Shown here: positions 5,768-12,663 of the stretch, piece after piece
How the letters are laid out: every line of letters starts with the position of its first letter
How positions within the stretch are numbered: position 1 is the first letter of the stretch
DNA from: Candidatus Dadabacteria bacterium
GTDB taxonomy: Bacteria; Desulfobacterota_D; UBA1144; Nemesobacterales; Nemesobacteraceae
Length of the DNA: 12,663 bases
NCBI GenBank assembly: GCA_026709745.1
Contig: JAPOSJ010000163.1
Span: 1 to 12,663, forward strand
Reading direction: 5' to 3'
Notes under the pieces: generated by a model
What the model saw: the letters and a program-made list of their open reading frames with translations, nothing else
Databases searched by the model: none
What the model was told of the DNA's origin: nothing
Translations under genes and position numbers: made by a program

Positions 5768-7762
5768 TTGGAGAATCTCGTAATCAACTGCATAAGAACA
5801 CTCGCGATGGATGCCGTGGAAAAAGCAAAATCGGGCCATCCGGGAACTCCGATGGCTCTCGCTCCCGCAGCTTTTGTGCTTTTCGACGGATTTTTAAAAC
5901 ACAATCCCTCGAATCCACAATGGCCGAATCGCGACCGTTTTGTCCTCTCCGCAGGTCACGCTTCCATGCTTCTCTATGCAACACTTTACGTAAACGGATA
6001 CGATATCTCTATTGACGACTTAAAGCAGTTCCGAAGCCTCCACAGTCGCTGTCCCGGTCATCCCGAAATTGGAATTACCTCGGGGGTGGAGACCACAACC
6101 GGACCCCTTGGACAAGGGGTATCGAATTCAGTCGGAATGGCTATAGCCGGCAAATGGCTTTCCGAACACTTTAACCGTCCTGGCTACAACATAGTAAATC
6201 ACCATGTGTATTCAATATGCAGTGACGGGGATATGATGGAGGGAATTTCTTCCGAAGCCGCATCAATAGCTGGACATCTTGGACTCGGAAACCTGATCTG
6301 GATATACGACAGCAATAGCATAACGATCGAGGGCAGTACTTTGCTTGCTTATTCCGAGGACACGGAAATGAGGTTTGGCTCCTATAACTGGCACGTTGAG
6401 AAAGTCTCCGACGCGAACAACCTTGAGGAAATTGAAAAAGCAATCGCTCGTTCACGCTCTGAAACTGAAAAGCCTTCCATTATCATCATGAAAAGTCAGA
6501 TAGCATACGGAAGTCCCAACAAGCAGAACACGTGCGAAGCCCACGGAGCACCTCTTGGAAAAGAAGAAGTCAGTCTGGCAAAAGAATTTTACGGGTGGGA
6601 CGCACAGGAGAATTTTCACGTCCCCGATGAAGTTCTCTCCTACAGGGAAGCAATCACTGCCAGAGGAAATGACGCCGAGGCGGCATGGAAAGAAAATTTC
6701 AGAAAGTATTCAAATGAATACCCTGAACTTGCACGTGAGTTCGAGATGCTTGAGAAAAGGGAACTGCCAGAAGACTGGGACAGCAACATCCCGTCTTTTC
6801 CATACCTAGCTGACCCGGTCGCTACGCGCTCTGCAAACTCAAACGTAATAAACGCAATTGGCAAGAAAGTGCCTTGGTTCATGGGCGGCGCTGCGGATGT
6901 GGGATCCTCGACCAAGACGTATCTTAAGAATACGAGAAGCTTTTCCGCCGAGGACCATGAAGGAAGAAACTTTCATTTCGGAGTAAGAGAACATTCAATG
7001 GCCGCCATAGCAAGCGGCATGTGTCTCAGCGGACTCAGGGCATACGCCTCGACCTATTTTGTCTTTGCCGATTACATGAAGCCTTCGATAAGGCTTGCGG
7101 CCTTGATGAAACTTCCTGTAATCTATATTTTTACACATGACAGCATAGGGGTCGGCGAAGACGGACCTACACATCAACCCATAGAACATCTGGCATCCCT
7201 CAGGGTAACGCCCAATATCGACGTTATCCGTCCCTGCGATGCTAACGAACTCGCGGTACTCTGGAAACATGTGATGGAGCTTACCGACCGTCCCGCCGCG
7301 TTTGTTCTCACAAGACAGAACGTTCCTGTAATAGACAGGGAGCGCTACGCCGCTGCTGAGGAAGCTCTTCAGGGTGGTTACGTGCTAGCAGATTCAGATG
7401 GCACACCAGATATCATAATGATATCCACAGGTTCTGAGGTTCACATCTGTCTTGAAGTTTATGAAAAACTTTCTGAAATGGGAAAAAATCCGAGAGTCGT
7501 GAGTCTTCCTTGCTGGAACCTTTTTGAAGCTCAGCCTCAGGAGTACAGAGATAAGGTTCTGCCACCTTCTGTGAGCACAAGGTTAAGCGTCGAGGCTGCG
7601 GCGACGTTTGGATGGGAAAAATTCACAGGATCAGGTCCCGGCTCTAAGGCCTATGGAATAGACTGTTTCGGAGAGTCAGCTCCGTACCGCGACGTAATGA
7701 ACAAATTCGGTTTTAACACAGACACCATTCTCGGGGAATGCCTAAGGCTGCTTGGTGACTAG
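5768..7762 (+). CDS. tkt: Transketolase
   Basis: Thiamine-diphosphate enzyme moving two-carbon ketol units between sugar phosphates in the pentose phosphate pathway. At 664 residues it is normal length. The substrate and cofactor histidines are in KSGHPGTP (His24), LSAGHAS (His64) and CPGHPE (His98). TTGPLGQG is at 110-117. The ThDP-magnesium motif is CSDGDMMEG (151-159, with SDG replacing the common GDG) and DSNSITIEG (181-189). The catalytic glutamate is Glu408 in GVREHS, and THDSIGVGEDGPTHQP is at 456-471. Start TTG 5768 has AAGGA seven bases upstream. The next gene (pgi) starts inside its last codons, so they form one operon. Confidence 0.96.
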   Translation: MENLVINCIRTLAMDAVEKAKSGHPGTPMALAPAAFVLFDGFLKHNPSNPQWPNRDRFVLSAGHASMLLYATLYVNGYDISIDDLKQFRSLHSRCPGHPEIGITSGVETTTGPLGQGVSNSVGMAIAGKWLSEHFNRPGYNIVNHHVYSICSDGDMMEGISSEAASIAGHLGLGNLIWIYDSNSITIEGSTLLAYSEDTEMRFGSYNWHVEKVSDANNLEEIEKAIARSRSETEKPSIIIMKSQIAYGSPNKQNTCEAHGAPLGKEEVSLAKEFYGWDAQENFHVPDEVLSYREAITARGNDAEAAWKENFRKYSNEYPELAREFEMLEKRELPEDWDSNIPSFPYLADPVATRSANSNVINAIGKKVPWFMGGAADVGSSTKTYLKNTRSFSAEDHEGRNFHFGVREHSMAAIASGMCLSGLRAYASTYFVFADYMKPSIRLAALMKLPVIYIFTHDSIGVGEDGPTHQPIEHLASLRVTPNIDVIRPCDANELAVLWKHVMELTDRPAAFVLTRQNVPVIDRERYAAAEEALQGGYVLADSDGTPDIIMISTGSEVHICLEVYEKLSEMGKNPRVVSLPCWNLFEAQPQEYRDKVLPPSVSTRLSVEAAATFGWEKFTGSGPGSKAYGIDCFGESAPYRDVMNKFGFNTDTILGECLRLLGD

Positions 7763-9479
7763 TACCGTGTCCACCGAGAACAAAACCGCTTCTCAGCCAC
7801 GTTACTACGAACACGCAGGCGACTATGAAGGCGTAATTCACTCAAGACTTCTTGAACTTGAGAAAAACCGCTTCGCCGAAAGATTCTTTGGCCATGACCA
7901 CCTTCTCTGGGCAGATGATCCTTCCGAGATCACAAACCGCCTCGGCTGGGTAGACCTTCCGCAACGGATGCTTGAGGCAGTAGATGAAATTGACAGCTTC
8001 TCGGAATCGGCAAGAAAAGAAGGTTTTACGGATGTCGTAGTTCTGGGGATGGGGGGATCAAGCCTCTCCTCTGAGGTATTCAGAAACGTATTCCCCATCC
8101 GCGACGGATTCCTGCGTCTCACACTTCTTGATACGACGGACCCGGATTTCATTCTCAGGACACGGCAGACCATCAATCTTCTGAGCACCCTATTCGTTGT
8201 TTCCTCAAAATCAGGCTCGACTGTGGAAACCGTTTCACTGATGAAGTATTTCTACGCCGAACTTGCGGAAAAAACCGATTCTCCAGGAAAACATTTCGTC
8301 TGTATAACGGACCCGGGCTCGCATCTCATCCACACGGCCACTGAACATGGTTTCGCCAAGGTTTTTGTGAACGATCCGAATGTCGGGGGTAGATTCAGCG
8401 CGCTTTCTTACTTCGGACTTGTTCCTGCATCACTCGCGGGAGTTGATATACGCAAGATGCTTCAGTCCGCTTCTTCAGTGCTTCTTGAAATCAGAAACGC
8501 GGTCGGAGGAAAATACCAAGGCAGCCCTTCTTTTCGCCTGGGAACTTTTCTCGGGACCATGGCCAGGGAGGGAAGAGACAAGCTGGGCTTTGTTTTTTCG
8601 GAAAAACTTTTTCCTTTCGGCTACTGGGTGGAGCAGCTGATTGCAGAGAGCATAGGAAAAAAAGGCCTCGGCATCCTTCCGTTGCTTGACGAAACGGTTT
8701 CGGATTGTCCGCGGCAGGGAAACGACAGGGCATATATTCTGTTTTACCTGAAAGGGGACAGAAAAGTAGCTGCGGCCTGCTCGCGTATCAGCACATCCGA
8801 GACACCCTTTGTGAAAATAACCGTTGATGACCCCTACCAGGTAGCCGAGGAGCTTTTTCGCTTCGAGTTCGCCGTCGCGCTTGCCGGAAGCATCATGGGA
8901 ATAAATCCCTTTGACCAGCCCGACGTAGAATCGGCGAAGTCTTTTGCGAGAAGATTCCTCAGGCTCTACGGGGAAACAGGCAGACTTGAGTCTGAAAAGC
9001 CCGACTTCTCAGAAAACGGGCTTATCTTTTCAAGCAACAGCAAAATTGAATCCTCCGCGCAGCTAAGAGAGGTCATCTCTTCAAAGCAAAAAGGCTATAT
9101 CTCTATCCAGGCCTACGTAGACCCCGGAGAGGAAAACTCAAGGGAACTTCTTTCCCTGCGCGCTCAGATCGAAAGCATATCATCTGTGCCCGTAACTCTG
9201 GGGTTCGGCCCGAGATTCCTGCATTCAACCGGCCAGCTTCACAAAGGAGATTCCGGAGAAGGATTTTTCATTCAGATTGTAAGCGAAAACAAAACTGACC
9301 TGCCCATACCTGATAAAATCAGTTCCTCAGAATCGTCATTTTCCTTTGAGATACTCAAAACGGCTCAGGCCACAGGAGACTTCAGATCCCTTGATGAAAA
9401 GGGCCGAGTTATCGTAAGAATAGGGATTCCACCTGACGTGCCGAACAGCTTAAGGAACATCGCCCGATCCCTGATCTGA
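7755..9479 (+). CDS. pgi: Glucose-6-phosphate isomerase, stand-alone form of the Tal-Pgi fusion type
   Basis: Interconverts glucose 6-phosphate and fructose 6-phosphate. The 574-residue protein matches the isomerase half of bifunctional transaldolase/Pgi proteins rather than classical Pgi. It has NRLGWVDLP (61-69), the sugar-isomerase phosphate loop GMGGSS (98-103), SSKSGST (150-156), GGRFSALSYFGLVPASLAG (211-229), WVEQLIAESIGKKG with the likely catalytic glutamate near 298, NPFDQPDV (384-391), and the fusion-type C-terminus GFGPRFLHSTGQLHKGD (483-499). About 50 residues of N-terminal region remain before the isomerase core, but no transaldolase domain exists here or beside it. AAGG at 7744-7747 is seven bases from GTG 7755, so I prefer that to TTG 7752. 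It overlaps the tkt end by eight bases, implying coupling. Confidence 0.9.
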   Translation: MTSTVSTENKTASQPRYYEHAGDYEGVIHSRLLELEKNRFAERFFGHDHLLWADDPSEITNRLGWVDLPQRMLEAVDEIDSFSESARKEGFTDVVVLGMGGSSLSSEVFRNVFPIRDGFLRLTLLDTTDPDFILRTRQTINLLSTLFVVSSKSGSTVETVSLMKYFYAELAEKTDSPGKHFVCITDPGSHLIHTATEHGFAKVFVNDPNVGGRFSALSYFGLVPASLAGVDIRKMLQSASSVLLEIRNAVGGKYQGSPSFRLGTFLGTMAREGRDKLGFVFSEKLFPFGYWVEQLIAESIGKKGLGILPLLDETVSDCPRQGNDRAYILFYLKGDRKVAAACSRISTSETPFVKITVDDPYQVAEELFRFEFAVALAGSIMGINPFDQPDVESAKSFARRFLRLYGETGRLESEKPDFSENGLIFSSNSKIESSAQLREVISSKQKGYISIQAYVDPGEENSRELLSLRAQIESISSVPVTLGFGPRFLHSTGQLHKGDSGEGFFIQIVSENKTDLPIPDKISSSESSFSFEILKTAQATGDFRSLDEKGRVIVRIGIPPDVPNSLRNIARSLI

Positions 9480-9500
9480 TATGCTAAACAGCTGGCAACT

Positions 9501-10202
9501 TCAGATCTCCTCACGGATCACAAAGTGCTTCACTTCATCAGGAAAAGCCACTATGACATCGGTCGCCGTGCCTATAAAAAGACCATGCTCAGCTATACCT
9601 GCTCTTGCCGAAAGCCTTTGGGCGAAAAAAGAAGGGTCGTCTATCTCTCCAAAAACCCAGTCAACAATATAATTGCCCTGATCTGTAATAAACGGGGAAC
9701 CGTCACCGCTGAGGCGAAGACGCGCACTCCCTCCAAGCCTCTCCAGATAGCCCCTCTCAGCTTCAAGAGCAACCCCGAGCACCTCCACGGGAACAGGAAA
9801 ATGCTCTCCGAGCCGACGCGAGAGCTTCGATTCATCGACGACGACTATGTTTCTTATGCTATTCTGCGCTAGAACCTTTTCCCATAAAAGGGCGCCTCCA
9901 CCACCTTTTATGAGGTTAAAAGCTGTGTCAATCTCATCCGCCCCGTCAACTGTAACATCAACCATCCTCACAGAACCAAGATCGATCAGACGAAGACCAA
10001 GGGCTTCGGCAAAATCTCTTGTTCTCCTCGAGCTAGGAACACATGATATGTCCGAAAGTCGACCATCTCTTACACGCCGCGAGAGCTCTTCAATGGCATA
10101 CTCCGCAGTTGACCCCGTGCCGAGTCCCACAAGCATTCCCGCTCTTATAAAGTCAATGGCCGCTTCGGCGGCAGCCTTTTTAAGTTCTTCTGTCTTATCC
10201 AT
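9501..10202 (-). CDS. rpiA: Ribose-5-phosphate isomerase A
   Basis: Interconverts ribose 5-phosphate and ribulose 5-phosphate, feeding the transketolase encoded convergently next to it. The 233-residue protein has phosphate loop GLGTGST (residues 26-32), the catalytic block VDGADE (85-90), IKGGGGALLWEK (98-109) with the conserved lysine and glutamate, and a C-terminal GTATDVIVAF. The open frame runs 60 codons further upstream to 10382, but the family begins at ELKKAAAEAA, so I start at ATG 10202, giving the usual length. No ribosome site is clear there; ATG 10259 and ATG 10238 are in-frame alternatives and also lack a good one. Its stop is 21 bases from the pgi stop and no terminator is visible between them. 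Confidence 0.93.
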   Translation of the reverse strand: MDKTEELKKAAAEAAIDFIRAGMLVGLGTGSTAEYAIEELSRRVRDGRLSDISCVPSSRRTRDFAEALGLRLIDLGSVRMVDVTVDGADEIDTAFNLIKGGGGALLWEKVLAQNSIRNIVVVDESKLSRRLGEHFPVPVEVLGVALEAERGYLERLGGSARLRLSGDGSPFITDQGNYIVDWVFGEIDDPSFFAQRLSARAGIAEHGLFIGTATDVIVAFPDEVKHFVIREEI

Positions 10203-10257
10203 AGTGGAAAAGGTCTCGTGTACTCCCTGATCAACCATCTCGATAATCAACACAGAC

Positions 10258-10287
10258 ATAATAACGAATAATTCCCCGATACCGCAA
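10258..10287 (-). promoter_or_regulatory. Weak candidate promoter for rpiA
   Basis: On the minus strand TTGCGG (10282-10287) and TATTAT (10258-10263) are 18 bases apart, about 55 bases before the chosen rpiA ATG. The -35 matches only at TTG. The ATG at 10259 lies within this -10, so if this promoter is used that ATG is not the start. Confidence 0.3.
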
Positions 10288-10322
10288 CAGGAAGACTCAA
10301 TACGCGGGGCTGGAGCTCTATT

Positions 10323-10357
10323 TTGTTTTGCCTTAAAAAACTTATATACTTGATAAT
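10323..10357 (+). promoter_or_regulatory. Candidate promoter of the CBS-domain gene
   Basis: Two overlapping arrangements are possible on the plus strand: TTGTTT (10323-10328) with TATACT (10345-10350) at 16 bases, or TTGCCT (10328-10333) with GATAAT (10352-10357) at 18 bases. Either would start transcription 25-40 bases before the ATG at 10391. Confidence 0.4.
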
Positions 10358-10390
10358 GGAAATCGTGAAACGCGGAGGCCATAGCACATA

Positions 10391-10825
10391 ATGGAAAATC
10401 TTAATCACATACTCAAACATAAAGGCTCAAGTGTATGGTCGATAGGACCGGATGAGACTGTATACAGAGCCCTTCAGATGATGGCGGAGAAGGAAATAGG
10501 TGCTCTGCTAGTGCTTGAAGGGGGCAAGGTCGTCGGAATATTCTCCGAGCGCGACTACGCAAGGAAAGTAATACTTCAGGGCAGGTCGTCAGTCAACACG
10601 AAAATAAGTGAACTCATGATCACAGAAGTTATCTACGGCTCACCTGAGGACTCAATTCAGGAAAGCATGGCCGTCATGACGGCCAACAAGATAAGACACC
10701 TGCCGGTGATAGAGAAGGGGAAGCTTTGCGGAATGGTGACAAGCGGCGACATAATAAACCACATTATCTCCCGTCAGAAATTCGAGATCGAGGCACTGAA
10801 GAAATACATAACCGGAGGCTACTGA
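10391..10825 (+). CDS. Tandem CBS-domain protein
   Basis: A 144-residue protein made of a Bateman module and little else. CBS1 is about residues 8-62 (ends VVGIFSERDYARKV) and CBS2 about 77-128 (ends LCGMVTSGDIINHII). A short charged helix follows (KFEIEALKKYITGGY). Such modules bind adenine nucleotides or S-adenosyl compounds and usually act as sensors, but the ligand and partner cannot be told here. The start ATG 10391 has GGAGG at 10374-10378, 12 bases away, somewhat far. Divergent from rpiA and convergent with the reductase gene, it seems to be transcribed alone. No membrane segment or fused effector domain is present. Confidence 0.9.
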   Translation: MENLNHILKHKGSSVWSIGPDETVYRALQMMAEKEIGALLVLEGGKVVGIFSERDYARKVILQGRSSVNTKISELMITEVIYGSPEDSIQESMAVMTANKIRHLPVIEKGKLCGMVTSGDIINHIISRQKFEIEALKKYITGGY

Positions 10826-10845
10826 TCCGCCGGCGAATCAGGCCT
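10816..10845. other. Hairpin spanning both stop codons of the convergent CBS and reductase genes
   Basis: AGGC (10816-10819), a TA bulge and CTGAT (10822-10826) pair with ATCAG (10837-10841) and GCCT (10842-10845) around a GC-rich 10-base loop. The CBS stop TGA (10823-10825) and the reductase stop (10838-10840 on the minus strand) lie in opposite arms. It may be a two-way transcription barrier, but no T-run follows on either strand. Confidence 0.4.
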
Positions 10846-12634
10846 GCGCTACCAGTTGCTCCTGAATCTTCTCACAGTCTGAGTGAAAACTCTTTGCCAC
10901 TTCGAGGAACTCTATAGCCTTGGTCGCGGAAGCTTCTCCATCCCTGTACTGTTTAAGCCTGCACGATATATCAAACCATTTCTCATCCGTATCACCGGTT
11001 CTCACCACAAGGTTTTCAAACTCCCATATCGTCTGTTCCGGAGTGAACGGATCGACAAGCTTTGTGTAGAGAGGAACATGGGCGCTGTCAGCGCATGCTA
11101 AGTAAAGTTCGTTTATGCATGATTCGTAGTCGCCGTGGAGAAAAAGAGCCTGAGCCTGCTCAAGTCGTCTCTCGGCGTCTGAGAAAACCGGTACCTTCTC
11201 CTCGACGGTAACCCCTGCACACTCCCCTCTCACTCCCTGCTGAACAGCAAATTCTTTTTCTTCATGGCCCCAGTCGGTGTAAAAATCCGGATCTTTCTCA
11301 TATGAAGGAATCTCGTTGAATTCAGAAACCGCTTCCTTAATATACTTGGCACCAAGCCTTTTCATCGTGAGGTCAAAATGCTCGCCGTTTTCTTTTTCTC
11401 TCTCGTATATCTCAAGCAGCCTCTGGACGACTTTGGGGGCATTTCTGGTAGGAACCTTGGTGACCGGCATGGCAAGGCGCGTGTCATCTCCGTAAAGTCC
11501 TCCTCCCAGGAAAAGCATCTCAGCAGGAACGCTTCTTCCATCTTTGGTTATGGATGCTCCCTGAAATCCTATGCTGGCCGAGACATGCTGGGCGCACGCG
11601 TTGGGGCAGCCAGATATCTTGATCCTGAGACTCCCAAGGGTCTCCTTATATTTTCCAAGACCGTTATCCATCATGCTGGTAAGCTTCGTCGCAAGGCCCT
11701 TGGCTGAAGTTATTCCCAGACGGCAGGTGTCAGCACCGGGGCAGGCGGTTACATCTTCAAAGGTATCGGCACCGGGAGCGGAAACCCCAGCATCCTTAAG
11801 TGCGGCGTAAAATGAGGGGATTGCCTGATCGGGAACCCATCTAATTACGAAATTCTGCTGTATGGTTATCCGTATGGAACCATCTGCGTAAGTATCTATA
11901 ATATCTGCAAGTACTCTTGCGGTATCGGACGGAACATCTCCCAGAAGCACTCTCACGTTAACGATAGAATATCCCTCGACACCTGCCGGGGAAACGTTTT
12001 TTTGCCTCCATCGATCAAAATCCGGGTCATCCTCAACCCATTTCGGAGTTTCAGGAAAATTGTGTCCGTTAAGCTCAGGGATTTCATGATCACGAGAAAT
12101 TGTCCCGAGATAATCATTATTCCACGAAGGGTCATCCTCAAGTGAAGCCCTTTCCTTATCGACAACTTCCCTGAACTTCTCGAAGCCCAGTTTTCTCACG
12201 AGAAATTTCATCCTGGCCTTCATCCTCACCTTTCTCTCTCCGTAGCGGTCAAAAACTCTGATGACTGAAGCCGAAAAAGGTATCATTTCCTCAACAGGCA
12301 TAAAATCTGTCCACAGATGTCCGAGGGAAGGCGAAGCGCCAAGCCCTCCACCTACATAGACCTGAAAACCGCGTTTCCCGTCCTCACTTAATCTCGCACG
12401 GAAACCCAAGTCGTGGATACGAATTCCCGCGTTATCGACATCCGGGTTGCTCTCGAAGCAGACCTTGAACTTTCTTCCCATGTTCTGGCATATAGGATTT
12501 CTTAGCATGAACTGCTTAAACGCCTCGGCGTAATGTGTAACATCAAAAGTTTCCGTAGGTGAAGCCCCGGTTATAGGGGAAGCCGTGACATTTCTTACCG
12601 TGTTCCCATTCCAGATGTTCATCGAGTTTGACAA
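10838..12634 (-). CDS. Ferredoxin-type siroheme nitrite/sulfite reductase, N-terminally truncated
   Basis: Assimilatory six-electron reductase of nitrite or sulfite. The [4Fe-4S]-siroheme cysteines are all present: ACPGADTC (Cys298, Cys304) and SGCPNAC (Cys343, Cys347). Also seen are NTVRNVTASPITG (11-23), RNPICQNMGRKFK (45-57), VGGGLGASPSLG (94-105) and ITIQQNFVIRW (256-266). After about residue 480 there is a helical extension of roughly 115 residues (ERRLEQAQALFLHGDYESCI...), which looks HEPN-like. The N-terminal ferredoxin-like half-domain (about 100-130 residues, with the usual RLKHGVYGQRQ and TTRQDIQ motifs) is missing: homology begins at GNTVRNV, just ten codons in. TTG 12634 and ATG 12622 both lack a ribosome site, and TGA closes the frame upstream (12644-12646). 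It is probably a broken or misassembled gene near the window edge. Nitrite versus sulfite cannot be decided. Confidence 0.82.
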   Translation of the reverse strand: MSNSMNIWNGNTVRNVTASPITGASPTETFDVTHYAEAFKQFMLRNPICQNMGRKFKVCFESNPDVDNAGIRIHDLGFRARLSEDGKRGFQVYVGGGLGASPSLGHLWTDFMPVEEMIPFSASVIRVFDRYGERKVRMKARMKFLVRKLGFEKFREVVDKERASLEDDPSWNNDYLGTISRDHEIPELNGHNFPETPKWVEDDPDFDRWRQKNVSPAGVEGYSIVNVRVLLGDVPSDTARVLADIIDTYADGSIRITIQQNFVIRWVPDQAIPSFYAALKDAGVSAPGADTFEDVTACPGADTCRLGITSAKGLATKLTSMMDNGLGKYKETLGSLRIKISGCPNACAQHVSASIGFQGASITKDGRSVPAEMLFLGGGLYGDDTRLAMPVTKVPTRNAPKVVQRLLEIYEREKENGEHFDLTMKRLGAKYIKEAVSEFNEIPSYEKDPDFYTDWGHEEKEFAVQQGVRGECAGVTVEEKVPVFSDAERRLEQAQALFLHGDYESCINELYLACADSAHVPLYTKLVDPFTPEQTIWEFENLVVRTGDTDEKWFDISCRLKQYRDGEASATKAIEFLEVAKSFHSDCEKIQEQLVAQA

Positions 12635-12663
12635 TCTTGTTCGTCAATTCACCAAAAGTTTGA

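Noticed and set aside
9480..9500. Possible terminator between pgi and rpiA
   Set aside because: The 21-base gap has no stable inverted repeat or T-run.
10203..10382. 60-residue N-terminal extension of RpiA
   Set aside because: The family starts at ELKKAAAEAA; the extension looks like translated promoter region with no targeting signal, and it overlaps likely promoters of rpiA and the CBS gene.
2325..12250. Recurring GTAGCGGTC-like 9-mers (near 2333, 4480, 12243)
   Set aside because: Two fall on Arg-Tyr or Tyr-Gly codons in unrelated genes and there is no regular spacing or palindrome; not REP elements.
1..12663. CRISPR array, tRNA or rRNA genes, phage or defence genes
   Set aside because: No regularly spaced direct repeats, no cloverleaf-like arms and no recognisable proteins of these classes were seen.

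Overview
The window reads as ordinary bacterial chromosome from an organism of moderate GC content. It uses many ATA (Ile) and AGA/AGG (Arg) codons, and TTG and GTG starts are frequent. I cannot place it firmly. The gene set would suit an uncultured lineage such as Dadabacteria or a deltaproteobacterium-like group, but that is a guess. Most genes are central metabolism. The non-routine parts are a decayed gene and an altered transposase-like gene at the left end, and a broken 5' end of a reductase gene at the right end.

Layout, left to right. Positions 1-453 hold the 3' remnant of a luciferase-like (LLM, F420-type) oxidoreductase, broken by an in-frame stop and a frameshift. Positions 586-1428 encode a REP-associated (Y1/HUH, RAYT) transposase-family protein. 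Its fold motifs are recognisable, but one HUH histidine and the expected catalytic tyrosine are both replaced. It is preceded by a strong sigma70-like promoter inside an 8-bp inverted repeat, which predicts a leaderless mRNA. On the minus strand come two folate/nucleotide blocks: a PTR1/FolM-type pteridine reductase with folB (5583-4518), then, after a 298-bp gap with its own -10 box, folK, hpt and an M3 oligoendopeptidase F (4219-1435).

From an AT-rich divergent promoter region at about 5584-5767 the plus strand carries transketolase (tkt), overlapped by a phosphoglucose isomerase of the type normally fused to transaldolase, but here without the transaldolase half. Convergent to these is ribose-5-phosphate isomerase A (rpiA). 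Together they form a carbohydrate block: Tkt and RpiA act in the non-oxidative pentose phosphate pathway, and Pgi links it to glycolysis.

The right end has a small tandem-CBS protein (plus strand) converging on a ferredoxin-type siroheme nitrite/sulfite reductase (minus strand). The reductase keeps its four cluster cysteines and has a helical C-terminal extension. It lacks its N-terminal half-domain: homology begins abruptly at a 10-base sequence that is also readable in another frame, which looks like a deletion or assembly junction close to the window edge.

I see no tRNA, rRNA, CRISPR array, prophage or defence system. The most worthwhile leads are the RAYT with lost active-site residues and its palindromic promoter leader, and the truncated reductase.
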